Part shown: positions 10,001 through 21,761 of the stretch, piece after piece
Position numbering within the stretch: the first letter of the stretch is position 1
How the letters are laid out: each line of letters starts with the position of its first letter
Assembly (NCBI GenBank): GCA_032358165.1
Contig: JAALGY010000061.1
Location: 124,001-188,000 of the forward strand
Source of the DNA: Diplosphaera chodatii
Lineage: Eukaryota; Chlorophyta; Trebouxiophyceae; Prasiolales; Stichococcaceae
Length of the DNA stretch: 64,000 nucleotides
Direction: 5' to 3'
Notes under the pieces: model-generated
The model's input: only the letters and a program-made list of their open reading frames with translations
Databases searched by the model: none
Told to the model about the DNA's origin: nothing
Program-made: the position numbers and the translations under genes

Positions 10001-11880
10001 CTTAACGAGTTGCCGGAAGCGTCACAGCGCCCAGTGCTGGGGCCAGCTTCCGCCAACAGCTGTCTGCTGCTGTTCTGCACATGTGACACAAACCCGTCAA
10101 GCAACACACAGTTTGTGGGAGCCTTGCGAGTGATGTTGATTGTAGTCCAACGTTCCACCACATGGAACCCCACCTCGGCCGCGGCAGGCGAGCGGTTGCA
10201 CATGTCGGCGCCGGCTACCTGCAGTGCAAGCGGCAGGCCGCCGCACACTGCCAGCGCTTGCGCCACCGCTGTGCTATACCCTGGAGGCGCCCAGTCGACA
10301 GCGAAGGCATGCTGGCACAGCAGAACCTCTGCCTCTTCTGGCCCCAGCTCCTCAACAGGGCGCAGCACGCAGATGTCGCTGTCAGGGTGCAAATCGCTGC
10401 CATTGCGTCCAGTCAGGATGACACGGCTGCCAGCTGGCAGGGCATCGAGGGACAGCAGCATGTCTCGCTGCGCTGGTGTCCAGATGTCGTCCAGCACCAG
10501 CAGCAGCGGGCCGGCCTGCTGAATGCATCGCTTGAGCTGCTGCTGGAGCTGAGCAATGCTGCCGGCTGCAGGCATGGAGCTGCCCCCCAGTAAGTCGAGA
10601 AGCTGCCGCTGCTTGGCCTCCAAGGGCGCATCCTGCCCGACTTCCATGAAGATGCGGCTGCTGAACTGGAGGCTGCTGCCGCCAAGCTGATTGAACAAAT
10701 CCTTGGCCATTGTCGTTTTGCCGATGCCGCCCATGCCGTGCAGGCTCAGCACACATCTGCCGCCAGCCTGGTCAGGCTGCAGCAGCAGGAGCAGCTCCTA
10801 CAAACAAGACATGCTGTCAGGGAACCCTGAAGGCACACAGTCTGCAGCAGAATAACGTGCGTGTGCTTTGCTGATGCCTGCACTAAGCATCTTCTAGACA
10901 CATCGCCACTGCATGCACAGCGCCTTCAACACGCTTGGCTTGCGGCTCACGAGAATGCTACACATGTTCAAAGACCTGCACCTGAATGCGGGTCTTCAGA
11001 TCCACAGCATGTGTGGGCGCCTCGAAGGTCGGTCGGTTGAGTCGCCGCAGCACCTCCGCAACAATGGCATCGACATGGAAGCTGTCCAGCCTGTGAGCAC
11101 ACCTTGCACTGCTTCCTCTATGTAAGAAATGTACAGATATATCGTCGCAGCTCCTCACAGCAGTAGGCTTTCACAGCCAACTTGACTGTGACCTGCCAAC
11201 ACGCACTTGCTGTGCGAGTCCAGCCTGTCGCCGGTGAACCCGCAGAGATCGCCCAGGTCAGCGCCGGCGTGCTGCAGCCGCTGCAGCGCTGCTGCGGATG
11301 CGCCATTCATGCGCGCCTCTGCCAGCTGCCGCTCCACATCCTGCTGCAGCGCGTCGATGTCGCTGGTGTGGTAGAACACCGGCAGCAGCAGCGGCTGATT
11401 GCTGCTTCGCTGTGTACTCTGCTGCAATGCTGCCTCCGGCTGAGCTGGGCTGCTGGCTGCTGACTGCAGAGCAGCTCCTGGCCCAGCAGCATTCTGCTGC
11501 TGCGGCTGTGAGGGGTGCAGCGCCCAGTGCAGCTCATCTAGGCAGTAGCTGCTGCGTACGAAGTCGGGTGTCAGCACGAAGATAACGAGGCTGCAGCTGC
11601 GCAGCGTAGCTTCCATCTCTGCATCTGCTGCATCGCAGTAGCGCAGGCTGGTCTCATCCAGGAAGGCGCCGATGCCATGGCGCCGTAGCTCCCGCTGCAG
11701 CCACACCGCGAAGTTGGCCTTCTGTGGGCCCGCGTGGCTGATGAACACATCGTAGGTTCTGCCGCTTGCCTCCCCAAGTGCCCTGCATGCAGGCATGTTG
11801 TCAGCATCACGCCTTTGGGCGGCGAGGCAGCAGGTCAAGTTATGCAGCACACGTGCTTCAGCTTCCGGTTCGTCGACCAT
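7071..11880 (-). CDS. TIR-NB-ARC-LRR (TNL) immune receptor-like protein
   Basis: Six exons close in phase: 11880-11207, 11090-10982, 10797-9947, 9815-9564, 9451-9340 and 9203-7071, giving 1376 residues. The TIR domain is at about 43-200 (TYDVFISHAGPQK) and keeps the catalytic-type glutamate in SSYCLDEL. NB-ARC: P-loop GMGGIGKTT (282-290), kinase-2 LLLVLDDIW (359-367), RNBS-B-like GSRVILTGRN, GLPLAL (448-453), a winged-helix segment (RHLFLDAALIM) and a VHD motif (VHVHDCMVELAR, about 630) in place of MHD. The LRR domain is 785-1360. The domain order is exactly that of plant TNL immune receptors. In that family the TIR hydrolyses NAD when the NB-ARC oligomerises. The ATG at 11880 gives a 42-residue leader; a start further upstream is possible. 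The EP-like gene nearby supports a signalling role. Confidence 0.9.
7122..8849 (-). repeat. 24 tandem LRR units of exactly 72 bp
   Basis: This is coding tandem repeat inside the TNL gene. Each unit encodes 24 residues of the form LPDSIGSLxxLxxLDxSxCxxLQQ, with no insertion or deletion between units, followed by one partial unit (LPDTIDRIANL). Variable positions are concentrated after the LxxL core. The conserved codons produce CTGTCTGGCAGCTGCTGCAG repeats on the plus strand. Confidence 0.95.
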
Positions 11881-12542
11881 TGCAACCGTCTGCAGCAGAC
11901 AGACGTGATCACACAGACCTTCCGGCGAGTTTCATCCGAATAGACGTGCTGGTCCGGCTGGTGCTGAGCAATGTTTGCACTTGCGCCGGTGACACAGAGT
12001 AGCCAGCTCCTAAGTGGGCTCCCCGATGCATGCACACCGCACTACCCAACAACAGATTTCCTGTTGATCTGCTGATTCTGCAAGCACTTCACCGTGCTAC
12101 AACGGTCAATACCAGTCTGGTGTCACAGTTCCGGAAATGGGTCAGCAAGTCCCTGCTGTCAGGCGTTCTTGTACGCAGTGATCTGTTTTCCGCATATACC
12201 TCAGGCACGAAACATCGCCCGCAACAAAAGTAGAATGGATAAATGCATGCGACTGCACCTCCTAGATCAGAGATCCAGGCAGCATCCAGCTGTGACGAAG
12301 CTCCATGCAGCCCAACTGCGTGATCGCAGACTACAGCTGTGCCAACAAGCGCCACCGCATGCGCTAGGTGGATGCTGAGAGACCTCGGAGGCTGGCGGCC
12401 TCGGCAACGGTTGACTCTCCGCTGCAGCTTGACGCTTGCAACCTGGGAGTGCTCCAGACCTGTCAGGCGCCAGTCCGTTGGCTACGCTCCATGCTTTGCA
12501 CAGCGTCCGTCAATCTCAACCTGTAGAGACAGAGGCATTGTC
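11881..12542. promoter_or_regulatory. Divergent spacer between TNL and GNAT genes
   Basis: A 662 bp region lies between the presumed starts of the minus-strand TNL gene and the plus-strand acetyltransferase. It presumably holds both promoters. No specific element was recognised. A further 5' TNL exon cannot be excluded. Confidence 0.4.
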
Positions 12543-14317
12543 ATGGCGCTACCGCAAGCCGGCCGTTTGAAAGTTGAGGAGGATGGCATGATGCGCTTTG
12601 GCGCCAGCGGCCCCGCCGCCCAACTCGCCGTCGACGCCCTCACCAGCGTGAGACCTAGCTTATGACATGGATTACGGCAGTAGACCGGGTGAAGTACCTG
12701 TTCCAAAGCCTGAATGCTACTGGAGTGGGTCACCTATCGCTGCCTGTGACATGAGCTGCACAGCAACAGCCCCGCCTGCATCGACCTCTGCAGGCACTGT
12801 CGTCATGCCAGCAGCCCTTGCGTGAGGGACATGGACCCTGACTATGATTTATATCCACACAACAACACAGATTAGATCTCTTTTCATTACTGTTGTCATG
12901 CGCAGGGGCTAGCAGAGGGCCCGCTAGCCCACCACTGGTCGCGCAACAGCGACGCCGGCCGCCGCGCCTTCTGCGACGCCTACATCCGCGGCAGCCTGCG
13001 CGACGGCGAGCCGCGGCTGCAGTTCCTGGCGGCGGGCGGCGCGGGCGCCATCGTGGCCACGCTGCTGCCCGAGCAGCAGGTGGGGTCACTTCAGTCTGTG
13101 GTAGATGTCCAGTTAAACTTGTCTGTTCGTGGCACGTATCCGTTTCATCAAGACTGGACTACATAGTCGTGGCAGCACACTGCTTTGCCCACACTGCGGG
13201 TGCAAGATGCACAGCGTGCTCCGCTGAGAGTGCGAGCTGCGCATGTGGCGAGCCCGCAAAAACCCTCAGTCCTCTCCTGTGCGCCTGCAGCTCGGGCGGC
13301 TGGCGGGCGCCTGGGCGGGGCTGCGGCTGCTGCTGGCGGCGGTGCCGCTCGCCAAGTGGCGGGAGTTTGCGGCCTTCGATGCATACCTTTCAGCAAAGAA
13401 GCAGAGCTTGCAGCAGGTGGGGCGATGCTACATGGGGATGCGATATGGGCAGTGAACTTTGGCGTCTCAGCTGGCTGTACTGCGTATGGCCTGTCACTGG
13501 GTCAAGGCTCGAAGACAGCCTAGGCACATGTACACATGCAGTACTCTTGCTGATGCTGGCCAATGATGCAGGTCCCTGCGGGCCCCAAAGCCCGGGGCCA
13601 CATGCCTGATTGGGTGCAGCATGTCAAGAGCCATGCTATGGTTCAAGTCACATGAGTGTCATCTGCTGCATGTCTGAGCAACACAGTGCGCCCAGTAGGA
13701 GCACGGGGCGTTCATCCACGTGGTGGCGATCGGGACACGGCCAGAGGCGCAGGGCCAGGGCGTCGGCTCCCGCCTGCTGGCGCGCGTGCTGGCGCACGCC
13801 GACCAGCACTCGCTGCCGGCGTATCTCGAGGTGCACCACTACCACTGGTGTCAATGTGCGACCAGGGACACCCCTGGGGTTTCACCTGCGCCTTGAGACA
13901 CGGACACCTATGATGATCTGGACAGTTGCACAGGGTTGGCATGCAGGCGCTGACTCAGCACCACTAGCCAAATAGCTGACGTGCACACAGCTTGGCGTGA
14001 TGTGCAGGCCATGCACACAGTATGCGAGACTGTGCTGCATTGAGGACGCACTCCTGCCTGCGCAGACCGGCACGGAGCGGGCGCGGCGGCTGTACCTGCG
14101 CCACGGCTTCCGGGACATCGAGACCTGGCACGGCGGCATCCCGCTGTTTCTGATGTGGCGGCCGGCCGGCGGCGGCCCTGTAGCGGCCGCAGGGGCGTCG
14201 TCAGCCGGGACTGGCGTGTCAGCAACCAGCGCACCGGACACGGCAGCAGGCTGTGATGTCGTTGGCGCCAGCACTTCAGTCCCCGCAGCAGGCAGCCCAG
14301 GCGGCCCTGCACCCTGA
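12543..14317 (+). CDS. GNAT-family N-acetyltransferase
   Basis: Five exons close in phase: 12543-12647, 12906-13079, 13291-13416, 13699-13830 and 14066-14317, giving 262 residues. Motif A of the GNAT fold is VVAIGTRPEAQGQGVGSRLL (143-162), with the Q-x-x-G-x-G/A acetyl-CoA pyrophosphate loop as QGQGVG. Motif B is RARRLYLRHGFRDIETWH. These enzymes move an acetyl group from acetyl-CoA to an amine; the substrate cannot be told. The N-terminal part (GLAEGPLAHHWSRNSDAGRR and on) is typical of algal acyl-CoA N-acyltransferase-like proteins. The Ala/Gly/Ser tail after FLMWRPAGG is low complexity. Start: ATG 12543 opens the only frame that continues in phase. Confidence 0.85.
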
Positions 14318-14523
14318 AGTCCTGCCGGCGGCTTTGTGCTTCCGCAGTGCTCAGCTGCATGGACGTCCTGGCGACCCCGCAGCTGCCTCAGGCGGCAAGA
14401 GCAATGCCAGCGTCCAGCCAGGTGCTTGCTGGCTGCCTATAGATGCTGCGCTGCAGCGATCAGAAGTGTACCATCAGACTAAGAGTGTCAGCGCACGTTG
14501 ACTGTGCAGGAAGTCAGACCTAC

Positions 14524-14528
14524 TGTAA
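14524..14528 (+). terminator. TGTAA polyadenylation signal of GNAT gene
   Basis: TGTAA lies 207 nt after the GNAT stop. UGUAA is the usual chlorophyte polyadenylation signal. Confidence 0.45.
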
Positions 14529-15363
14529 ATTCGGGACTGTATCAGAGGTGTACACTTTGTACTGTATCAGTTTGGAACCAATCAGCAGGGCACTGAGCAT
14601 ATCGCACGACACTTCATTGGTGCTGCAGCTGTCAATGCAGTTGTCAGCAACGTCGGTGTGCATACACAGCGCAGTGTGTAATAGCGCCTTATTCAATGGT
14701 GTGGACTAACGCACAGAAAGCGCCATGACAACAGCCTGCTACCCCCTACTGCAGTATCTGATTTCCATCCGTCAGCAAGCATCAGTCTACCAAGCCTGTT
14801 ACCCTAATCTACCCAGTGAACAGTGCAGATGTTGTGCAGCCATGCCAACACGTCAGCAAGTGCTACGCGTAGCTACCAGTGCTTGCAATGCAGTATGCAA
14901 CGAACCCTACATACCATGCTCAACTATTCTGCCTGAAAACGACATTCAGCACATCCAGTTTGCACCTCCCACCTGCCCCAAATCGACGTCAACTCTGCGA
15001 CATTGCACGCCACAGCAAGTTCACATTCTCCACATGTGCATCAGTTCACAGCATATGCGACGGGCTTGTGGTGCCATTACACCCTGCTGTCCTGCCTGCC
15101 CCAAGCCCTGCAAAATCCAGTGCCTGCCATTGCGCAGCGCTGCGCCGCCTGCCACCCCACTCTGTCAAGCGCTCTGCTGCCTGCCAATGTCTGTCCCACA
15201 GCAACCTGATGCGACTGGCTATCCACCCGCTCCCAGCACTATCCATAGTTTCGCCATTGACATGAGTTTGAGTCGCCTTCATCGCCGCCGCCGTCAGGAA
15301 CCGCTGCCGTCATGTGAGGCTACCGGCGCTGGTGCGCTGCTTCAGGCGCAGCCGCTCAGCAGC

Positions 15364-15368
15364 TTACA
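15364..15368 (-). terminator. TGTAA polyadenylation signal of VTC gene
   Basis: On the minus strand TGTAA occurs about 58 nt after the stop of the VTC gene. Confidence 0.45.
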
Positions 15369-15425
15369 GTAGCCAGGATCAGCGCAGCCCCCAGCAGTGA
15401 CGCTGGCAAACTACCACCCGCCATA

Positions 15426-18400
15426 TCAGAAACCGCCGAAGGCGGACTTGGCGGTGATGACGGTGGAGGCGACCAGGGCGCAGGCCAGCAGGAACACCAG
15501 CAGCACCGGGCCCCGCTGGTCGTCGTACCGCACGTTCTGCCGCCGCAGGATCTGTCGGACACAGCAAAGGGAGTGGTGGTATTGGCATCAGTCTATAGGT
15601 GCACCTGCTTGTCTTCCTGTCTGTCACACATGGTCGCCAGCCCTGATGCTGCAGTGTCGTGATGCCAGCGCTGGCTTTTGCACCAAGCGCTGCTGTCATG
15701 GCACGAGCAGAATGTCTTGCAGCAGCTCCCAGCAGCATGCGCTGGCACCTGGATGGTGCGCTTCTTGTACATGAAGAGCGCGTACAGGATGAAGACGAAC
15801 GCCACCGGCGCGATTAGCATGCCGGCGATCTGCAGTGCAGGGTTGCCATGTTGTGTAGTACATATGATATCTGTGGACAGAGGCAACACCAGCACATAGC
15901 GGTTGTGTCTCCCAATGTTTGACCGACTAGGAAGGCCTGGCCTGACTGATCTAAAACCTGCTGGCGCACCTGCGAAGCGTGGGTGCTGCCGACGATGTCG
16001 CCGGCGCCGCCGGTGAGCGTTGCGCCACCCAGTAGGGAAAGTGCCTGTGTGACAGACGGCAGTGCTGCAGTGCTTTCGACATGCATACCACAGTAAGCGG
16101 GATGCAGGCATGTTCTGGTTGCATCCAGAGCAGCGTACCATGAGCATGATGAGCACCGAGATGTTCAACCTGCAGACATGCTACAAGCCGCTCATTTGTT
16201 GAGGTCTACAGAGCACAGCTGCAGAAAAGTAGACATTTGCAGTATATAGAAACAAGGCACGCCCACTGCATCGTGGCCCAGCAACCATCCTACGCCGTAC
16301 CACTGCAGAAATGTGCGCTCGTTGGCGAAGAAGGTCTTGGGTTCCACTCTGGTGCGCACCAGCGCCTGCACAGCACGCATTTGAAGCAGCATAAGCTTTG
16401 AGCAGTTCACCATTGATAAGCACTATGCCTGCTGTTTGCTGCACGTGTGCAGGTAAACCAGCTCATGTGCTGCAGCGTGACTGCAATTCTTGTGGCTTCA
16501 GGGTGTACCAGGGCTGAGCAGCGGCCAGACGGCCTCGCCCGATTTGACATATATCTCATGCGAAACCACTTCTCCTCACCTGGCTGCGCTCCCTGGCAAC
16601 GCGCAAGGACCGCGAGCTGCCACCAGGTCCCCCGCCCCCGGGCCCACCCTGCCCGCGGCGCCCCTTGCCTGGAACAATCATGCCCGAGGTTCTGTACATG
16701 CGGCAGGAAGCAGAAGCAGTCTAGCATACTGCCTAGATCCAGCGTTGCTATGCCGCACCCATGACCCAGCCCCGCAGGCTGCGGCCCCTGCTGCTGCCCG
16801 GGCTCGCCGCCAGGTCGCCTGCTCTGGGGTGACCCCGCTGCACGCTGCCGCCGGGCGGCGACGCCAGCGCCGCTGCAGCCAGCGCCGCCGCTGCAGACAC
16901 GCGGGGCCGCGGCTCAGGCGGCTGCATGCTGCGAGCCTCCAGCGGCATGTCAATGCTGATGTGGCCTGCAGGTCAAACCAGAGCATCTGGCACACAGCAG
17001 TGATAAACATCGGATCAGACATGAAGCGTTTGCACATCCTGCGAAGGGCGCACAGCGCTGTTGAAAGTCAGGTCTGGCGGTTACCAGATGCACCATCCGA
17101 CGGCGCAGTACTCTGAGCTGCTGACAGGGATCTGCCGACTGGTTGGAGGCTGGATGCGGTGCCGTCCTGCTGGTGGTGCTGACGCAGTGTCAAGGCTTGA
17201 GCAGCCACGCTGCCGAAGTGCTGCTGGGTACATTGCAAGTGGGCACTCGCTGCCATACTCCTGCCCTCGGCATCACTGTTGCCATTTCCCATCGGGTAGC
17301 TGTGCTGCGATGGCACCTCTGGCAGCGGGTCGGGGCTGATGCGTCCTGCCGGCCACAGCAGCAGCTGCGTGGGCGACGCGGCCATGTCTGCCGTAGGCGC
17401 CTGTCCCGCAGGCGGCTGCCCGGCCGCTGCGCTGTGGTCATGGCCCCGCTGTCCACTTGTTGGCCACCCTGGAGCGGGCAGCTGGTTGCGCACTGTGCCA
17501 TTGGTGCTGCCCGCCGCAGCGCCACCCGTCGTGGCTGTGCCGGTGGGAGGCTCGGCAGGCCCCTCGGAGGGCAGGCGCTGCTGCTGCCAGGCGCCGCTCG
17601 CCCCGCCGCCTGGACTGCTTCCAGCTGCCGCTGCCGCCGGGCTGGTGCGCTGGGGCGCCGCGCCGCGCAGGAAGGACAGCAGCCGCTGCCGGCGGGATGT
17701 CTGCAGCGGCGGCGCCCGGGAGTTGCTGGGAAACGCCCACGGCACAGCGTCCTGTGGGCACATCGTCGCATCAGCTTGACATCTGGCAGCACGCTGCGGG
17801 CAACTTGCCGCACAGGATGGCGGTGTTGGCGGGCGAGTGATACTGACCTTGAGGTGGGCGTCGCTGGTGTCGGCCATCTCCTCATAGGTGGCGGGCGTCA
17901 TGGTGCCCCCTTCGTCCGGCAGGAACCAGTAGGGCACCCCCACATTGTGGACCTGTAGGATTGCGAGAATTGCAGAGTTGAGAGGAATCACAGGGTGCCA
18001 GGCACAGCTTTGAGCGCAGCGTACAGAGCAACGAAGGCCGCCGGCCGGATCACATGGAGATGAGCAGTAGACCGAAACTTAGCTGTGTAGCAGCGCACCT
18101 GGCGGGGGAAGAGCAGGGCGGCAGCGTGCAGGAACTTGCTGAACATCGGGACCTCCAGCATCAGGCCTGCAGCTTGAAGCCAGACCGAAAGGTCACTACA
18201 CATGGCGCCTGTCAACCTGAGCATCACACCCGATGCACAACGTCTAGCATCAGGGTTCCTCACGATGACATCCGATCACAGTGATTTTTACAGTCATTAT
18301 TATATTACTAGTAGTGCCACCTGACGCCACCAGGCGGCGGATCCAGGCGGGCTGCCCCACGCCCTGCAGCTTGATCTCCACCACGGCATAGGGGAAGCGC

Positions 18401-21400
18401 TGGCATTCGCCGCGCGCCACAGGCGCACCGTCGCTCCGGCACCAGTCGTCCGCCGAGCGGGAGGCGCCTCCTTCCTGTAGCAATGGTCAGGTGCTGCTTA
18501 GGCAATGCCACATTGTGGCGTGCTTTTCGTAAGGATAGAAACACATCAGCCAGAGGTCAGCGGCAGGAAAGCTTGCAGCAGAGCATGTATGCTAGGTAGC
18601 GTCATGTGCATCGAGCCACTGGCACCCTGTTGTGAGCTTGTGACAGAAGGCCCAGTTGCACGTAGTCAGTCTTGCCTTCGTGAAGGTGAGGTCAGTGTCG
18701 ATGGACACCCGCACCAGGTCCGAGGCGCTGCTCTGGAAGGCCACCCTGTGGCAAGCCGTCCGCAGCACCGGTTCCTGTAACACAACACAGCATTGGCAGT
18801 TGCTGCAGATCCTTGCTACATTTCGCCCATGGCAGGTTTGATCGTGAGGCCTCAGTGTGCCAGTGGCTGGCAAGCAAGCCTGGGCATCCCGCTACATATA
18901 TGAGCCCACCCGCCTATCAGCTGTAGCATCCGCACTCACAGGGTCTCAGGGTACTGTTACACCACGCGAGCCTAGGCATATTTCGTTGTTACTGCACCCA
19001 ACCTGGGCTGTGGTCGTTAGGAAGCTCTGCGCGTCCCGCAGCAGCGCAGCCCGCCTGGAGCCCCCCTGCAGCTCTGGGACGTCCAGGCCGCCGGCGGCAA
19101 AGGCCGCAAGGTGCTGCTGCTGTATGTCTGTGCGCTCCTGTGTCAAGTGCGCCCCGAAACATAGGAGACGTGTTTGCCGGTCAGTATACATGTGCAGACA
19201 GCAGACATCTAACTTGGAAACTCTAGTGCCATGTGGTGCTGGTGGACATGTGCTGACATAGCATGCTGGCATTATCCTGTACCTTGACGCTGGTCTCCCC
19301 GGTCCACTGCTCCCGGTGCGTCTTGCGCTCCACCCACACCCGCTGCGTTCGAGCGCCCGCATCGCGGTGGCCGTACCACCGCACCCGCAGCAGCTGCGCG
19401 CCGTGCTCCCGCCGCAGGCGGTCTCGATAGGTGCTGCATGAGAGAATGTGTCATTAGCGAAGAATTTGCGCAATGTACAGTGCAATGCATGAGCTAGGTT
19501 GCCGCTATGGCTTTGGATCATGCATGCAGCCTGACAACTGCAGGTTGCGCATTGACTGCTCAAGAGACAGATTCACCGTTCACTGTGGCCATACCGTGCC
19601 AGCAGCATCACCTGAAGTTGCTGGCGTTGTCATAGTACACCGACGACAGGGAGCTGCCAGCTGCGGTGCGCTGCTGGCCGAGCGTCTGCAGTGCCCTCAG
19701 GGCAGCCGCATCACCTGGTCACAGCCACAGAACGTGGTGCTGCAGGAACTAGGCAGCAGGGTTGCTGCCTGTCTGCTGCAGTCAGATCTCCGCCCCAGTG
19801 TTGGATGTAGATGCACAGAGACAGGCTGTTATGCAGCTCATGTGACGCATGCACACACCGCTGGTCAGGCGGTCGCTGCGGCGGCGCCCAAACACCAGCA
19901 CCGGGCAGTGCCTGATGACCTCTGCCTGTATTGCAACACCACCATAGCACGCATGTGCAGCCTTCGCTTACCCAGTGTGGAGCATTGTCAACGCTGAGTA
20001 GCCTTTGTACGTGGCGTTGCAGTTCATCAGACAGATCATCAGATGTGTGGCACCTGCAAAGCGGGGATGACTGAAGGGTGGGCCCAGAACTTGGTGCTCT
20101 TGCGCTCAAACGTCTCCGGCGGCATCCAGGCTGCGTCCTCCAAGGGAGCGGCACCATTTGGCAGTGCTGCCACTGGCTCGATGGCGGGCCCACCTCCAAC
20201 ACCTACACATAGCCTCACATGCACATTCAGTTTCTGGTTTCCCAGCAGTCCATGTCTGCAGTCCATCTGCAGATCAACCGGCATTGCATGGGGGCTGCAA
20301 CGTTACCTGGAGGCCGGCCCCTGAAGGACGCTGGAGGGCTCCCGCCGTTGGCGCTGCTGCCCCGTCTGGTGATCCACACCGCCTCGGGATCCGGCAGCAG
20401 GTTGCGCAAGTACTCGTATGCGTCACTCAGGCCCACCTGTAGAGATGACACCACCACAGGGTTTCAGCAGCACAGCGCAGGACATGGAGGGATCAGCTTG
20501 TTGCTCAGATCGCCAGTAGGGGATTAGTTTCTCGTACCAGAAGGGCATCATGCTCAGGCTGGCGCGTCAGGCACTCCCTCACGCATGCAGCATATATGTG
20601 CTTGAGGTCACCATCCTGCATGTGGAGACAACGACTGGCTCAGTCAGATAGGCTGTGGCAATGCATGTGCATATGCTGAGCTGGTGTCGTGCATACACAC
20701 AATCTGGTAAACCTGAGGACTTGGTCCGCCGTCAGCGTGCTGTGCTGCGTCCTTTGCCATTGCCAGCTCTGCCGCTGCCGCCTTATTGTGGCAGATGAAG
20801 CGCTCAAGCACGACAAAGTCCGCACCTGTGCATGCAACAGGCGCAACAATGGCATGACACAGCCGCATGCATGTCTGCACTGTGTTTGCAGCGACGTTTG
20901 TTGAAATTTGCACGACACTTGCACTCTGAACGCCTGCATGCAACGGGCGCAACCAGGTGCAAGCTGCAACATACCTAGTGCATCGCACTCAGCAAGGGCT
21001 GCCACAGCCTGCTCCATTGCTTCTTGCCGTACGCTGCCCTCCTCATCTGGCAGAGGCGGCAGCACCTGTAGCAGGCATTGCAAGGTCAAATTTGTAGATC
21101 ATAAAGCTGCCATCAGATCAAGTGCAGATACACCCGGAGTGGCCGGTCTTGCTGCATGTCTGCAAGGCTTGCGGCACGCATGCGACATCAGGTTGGCGTC
21201 AGCAGCATGTGCGCTTGCCGCCGCCCACCTCGATGACGGCGAGCAGCCGCCCCCACAGCTCTTCGGAGTGTGCCACCACGAAGCGGCGGAGGCGGCCGAG
21301 CTCCGCATCCAGGGCGTCGATGAAAGCGGAGCCGGTGGATGGACAGCTACCGTCGCGGCTGCTTCCGCTGGCCTCCCCTGGCGGCTTCCCAGCTGCTGGC

Positions 21401-21761
21401 TTGCTGTGACCATTCCTACAAACACCCATGAACCAGATATCAGGACATCATTGTGATGTGCACAGAAACAACGCTGCAGCTTTGTCCATCTTACATTGTC
21501 AGGTGATGTTGCAGTCTTGCAGCTAATGTGACAACGCAGCACATTTGGCACCGAACAGCTGAAGCTGCCACACCTGCGAGGGTCGGGAGCGACGCTGCCC
21601 GGCACAAGCACATTGCTGTCCGACTTCGCTGACGCTACAGCCACGAGGTGCCGCAGCGTCGGTCGTTTCGGTGCGCCAGGTCTTGGTGAGGGCTCCGCCG
21701 CCAGTGCCGCCGTCAGCGCCTCATGCCGGATGTAGCTGTGCCGCAGCTCTGGGATCGGCTC
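15426..21761 (-). CDS. VTC4: SPX-VTC-DUF202 protein (VTC-type polyphosphate polymerase), first exon not found
   Basis: 23 exons follow in phase: 21761-21574, 21415-21229, 21065-20975, 20825-20713, 20615-20538, 20436-20307, 20202-20054, 19925-19859, 19714-19612, 19433-19283, 19137-19003, 18774-18676, 18474-18321, 18166-18099, 17952-17848, 17751-17085, 16965-16759, 16668-16580, 16365-16301, 16169-16139, 16044-15970, 15829-15749 and 15551-15426, giving 1052 residues. The SPX domain (IPELRHSYIRHEALTAAL ... LERFICHNKAAAAEL) senses inositol pyrophosphates. The VTC catalytic tunnel shows FERKSTKFWAHPS, SSVYYDNASNF, VWVERKTHREQWTGE, VRVSIDTDLTF and FPYAVVEIKLQ. DUF202 (from 928) has RVEPKTFFANERTFLQW and three membrane helices. 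The family makes polyphosphate from ATP and feeds it into acidocalcisomes. A 220-residue low-complexity linker precedes DUF202. The initiating SPX exon must lie upstream of 21761. Confidence 0.93.

Larger units (their letters stand above)
14318..15425. other. Convergent 3' region of GNAT and VTC genes
   Basis: 1.1 kb between two convergent genes, so mainly 3' UTRs. A long plus-strand open frame (14725-15372) is Cys/Pro-rich without family resemblance or flanking signals and is taken as non-coding. UGUAA signals for both genes are listed separately. Confidence 0.5.

Noticed and set aside
12681..12747. Possible extra GNAT exon reading DRVKYLFQSLNATG
   Set aside because: It would need an intron of 33 bp and does not fit the phase. 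Direct joining of 12647 to 12906 keeps the frame and the fold.
14725..15372. 215-codon plus-strand frame between GNAT and VTC
   Set aside because: Cys/Pro-rich without domain, no promoter or splice logic, and it sits in convergent 3' UTR space.
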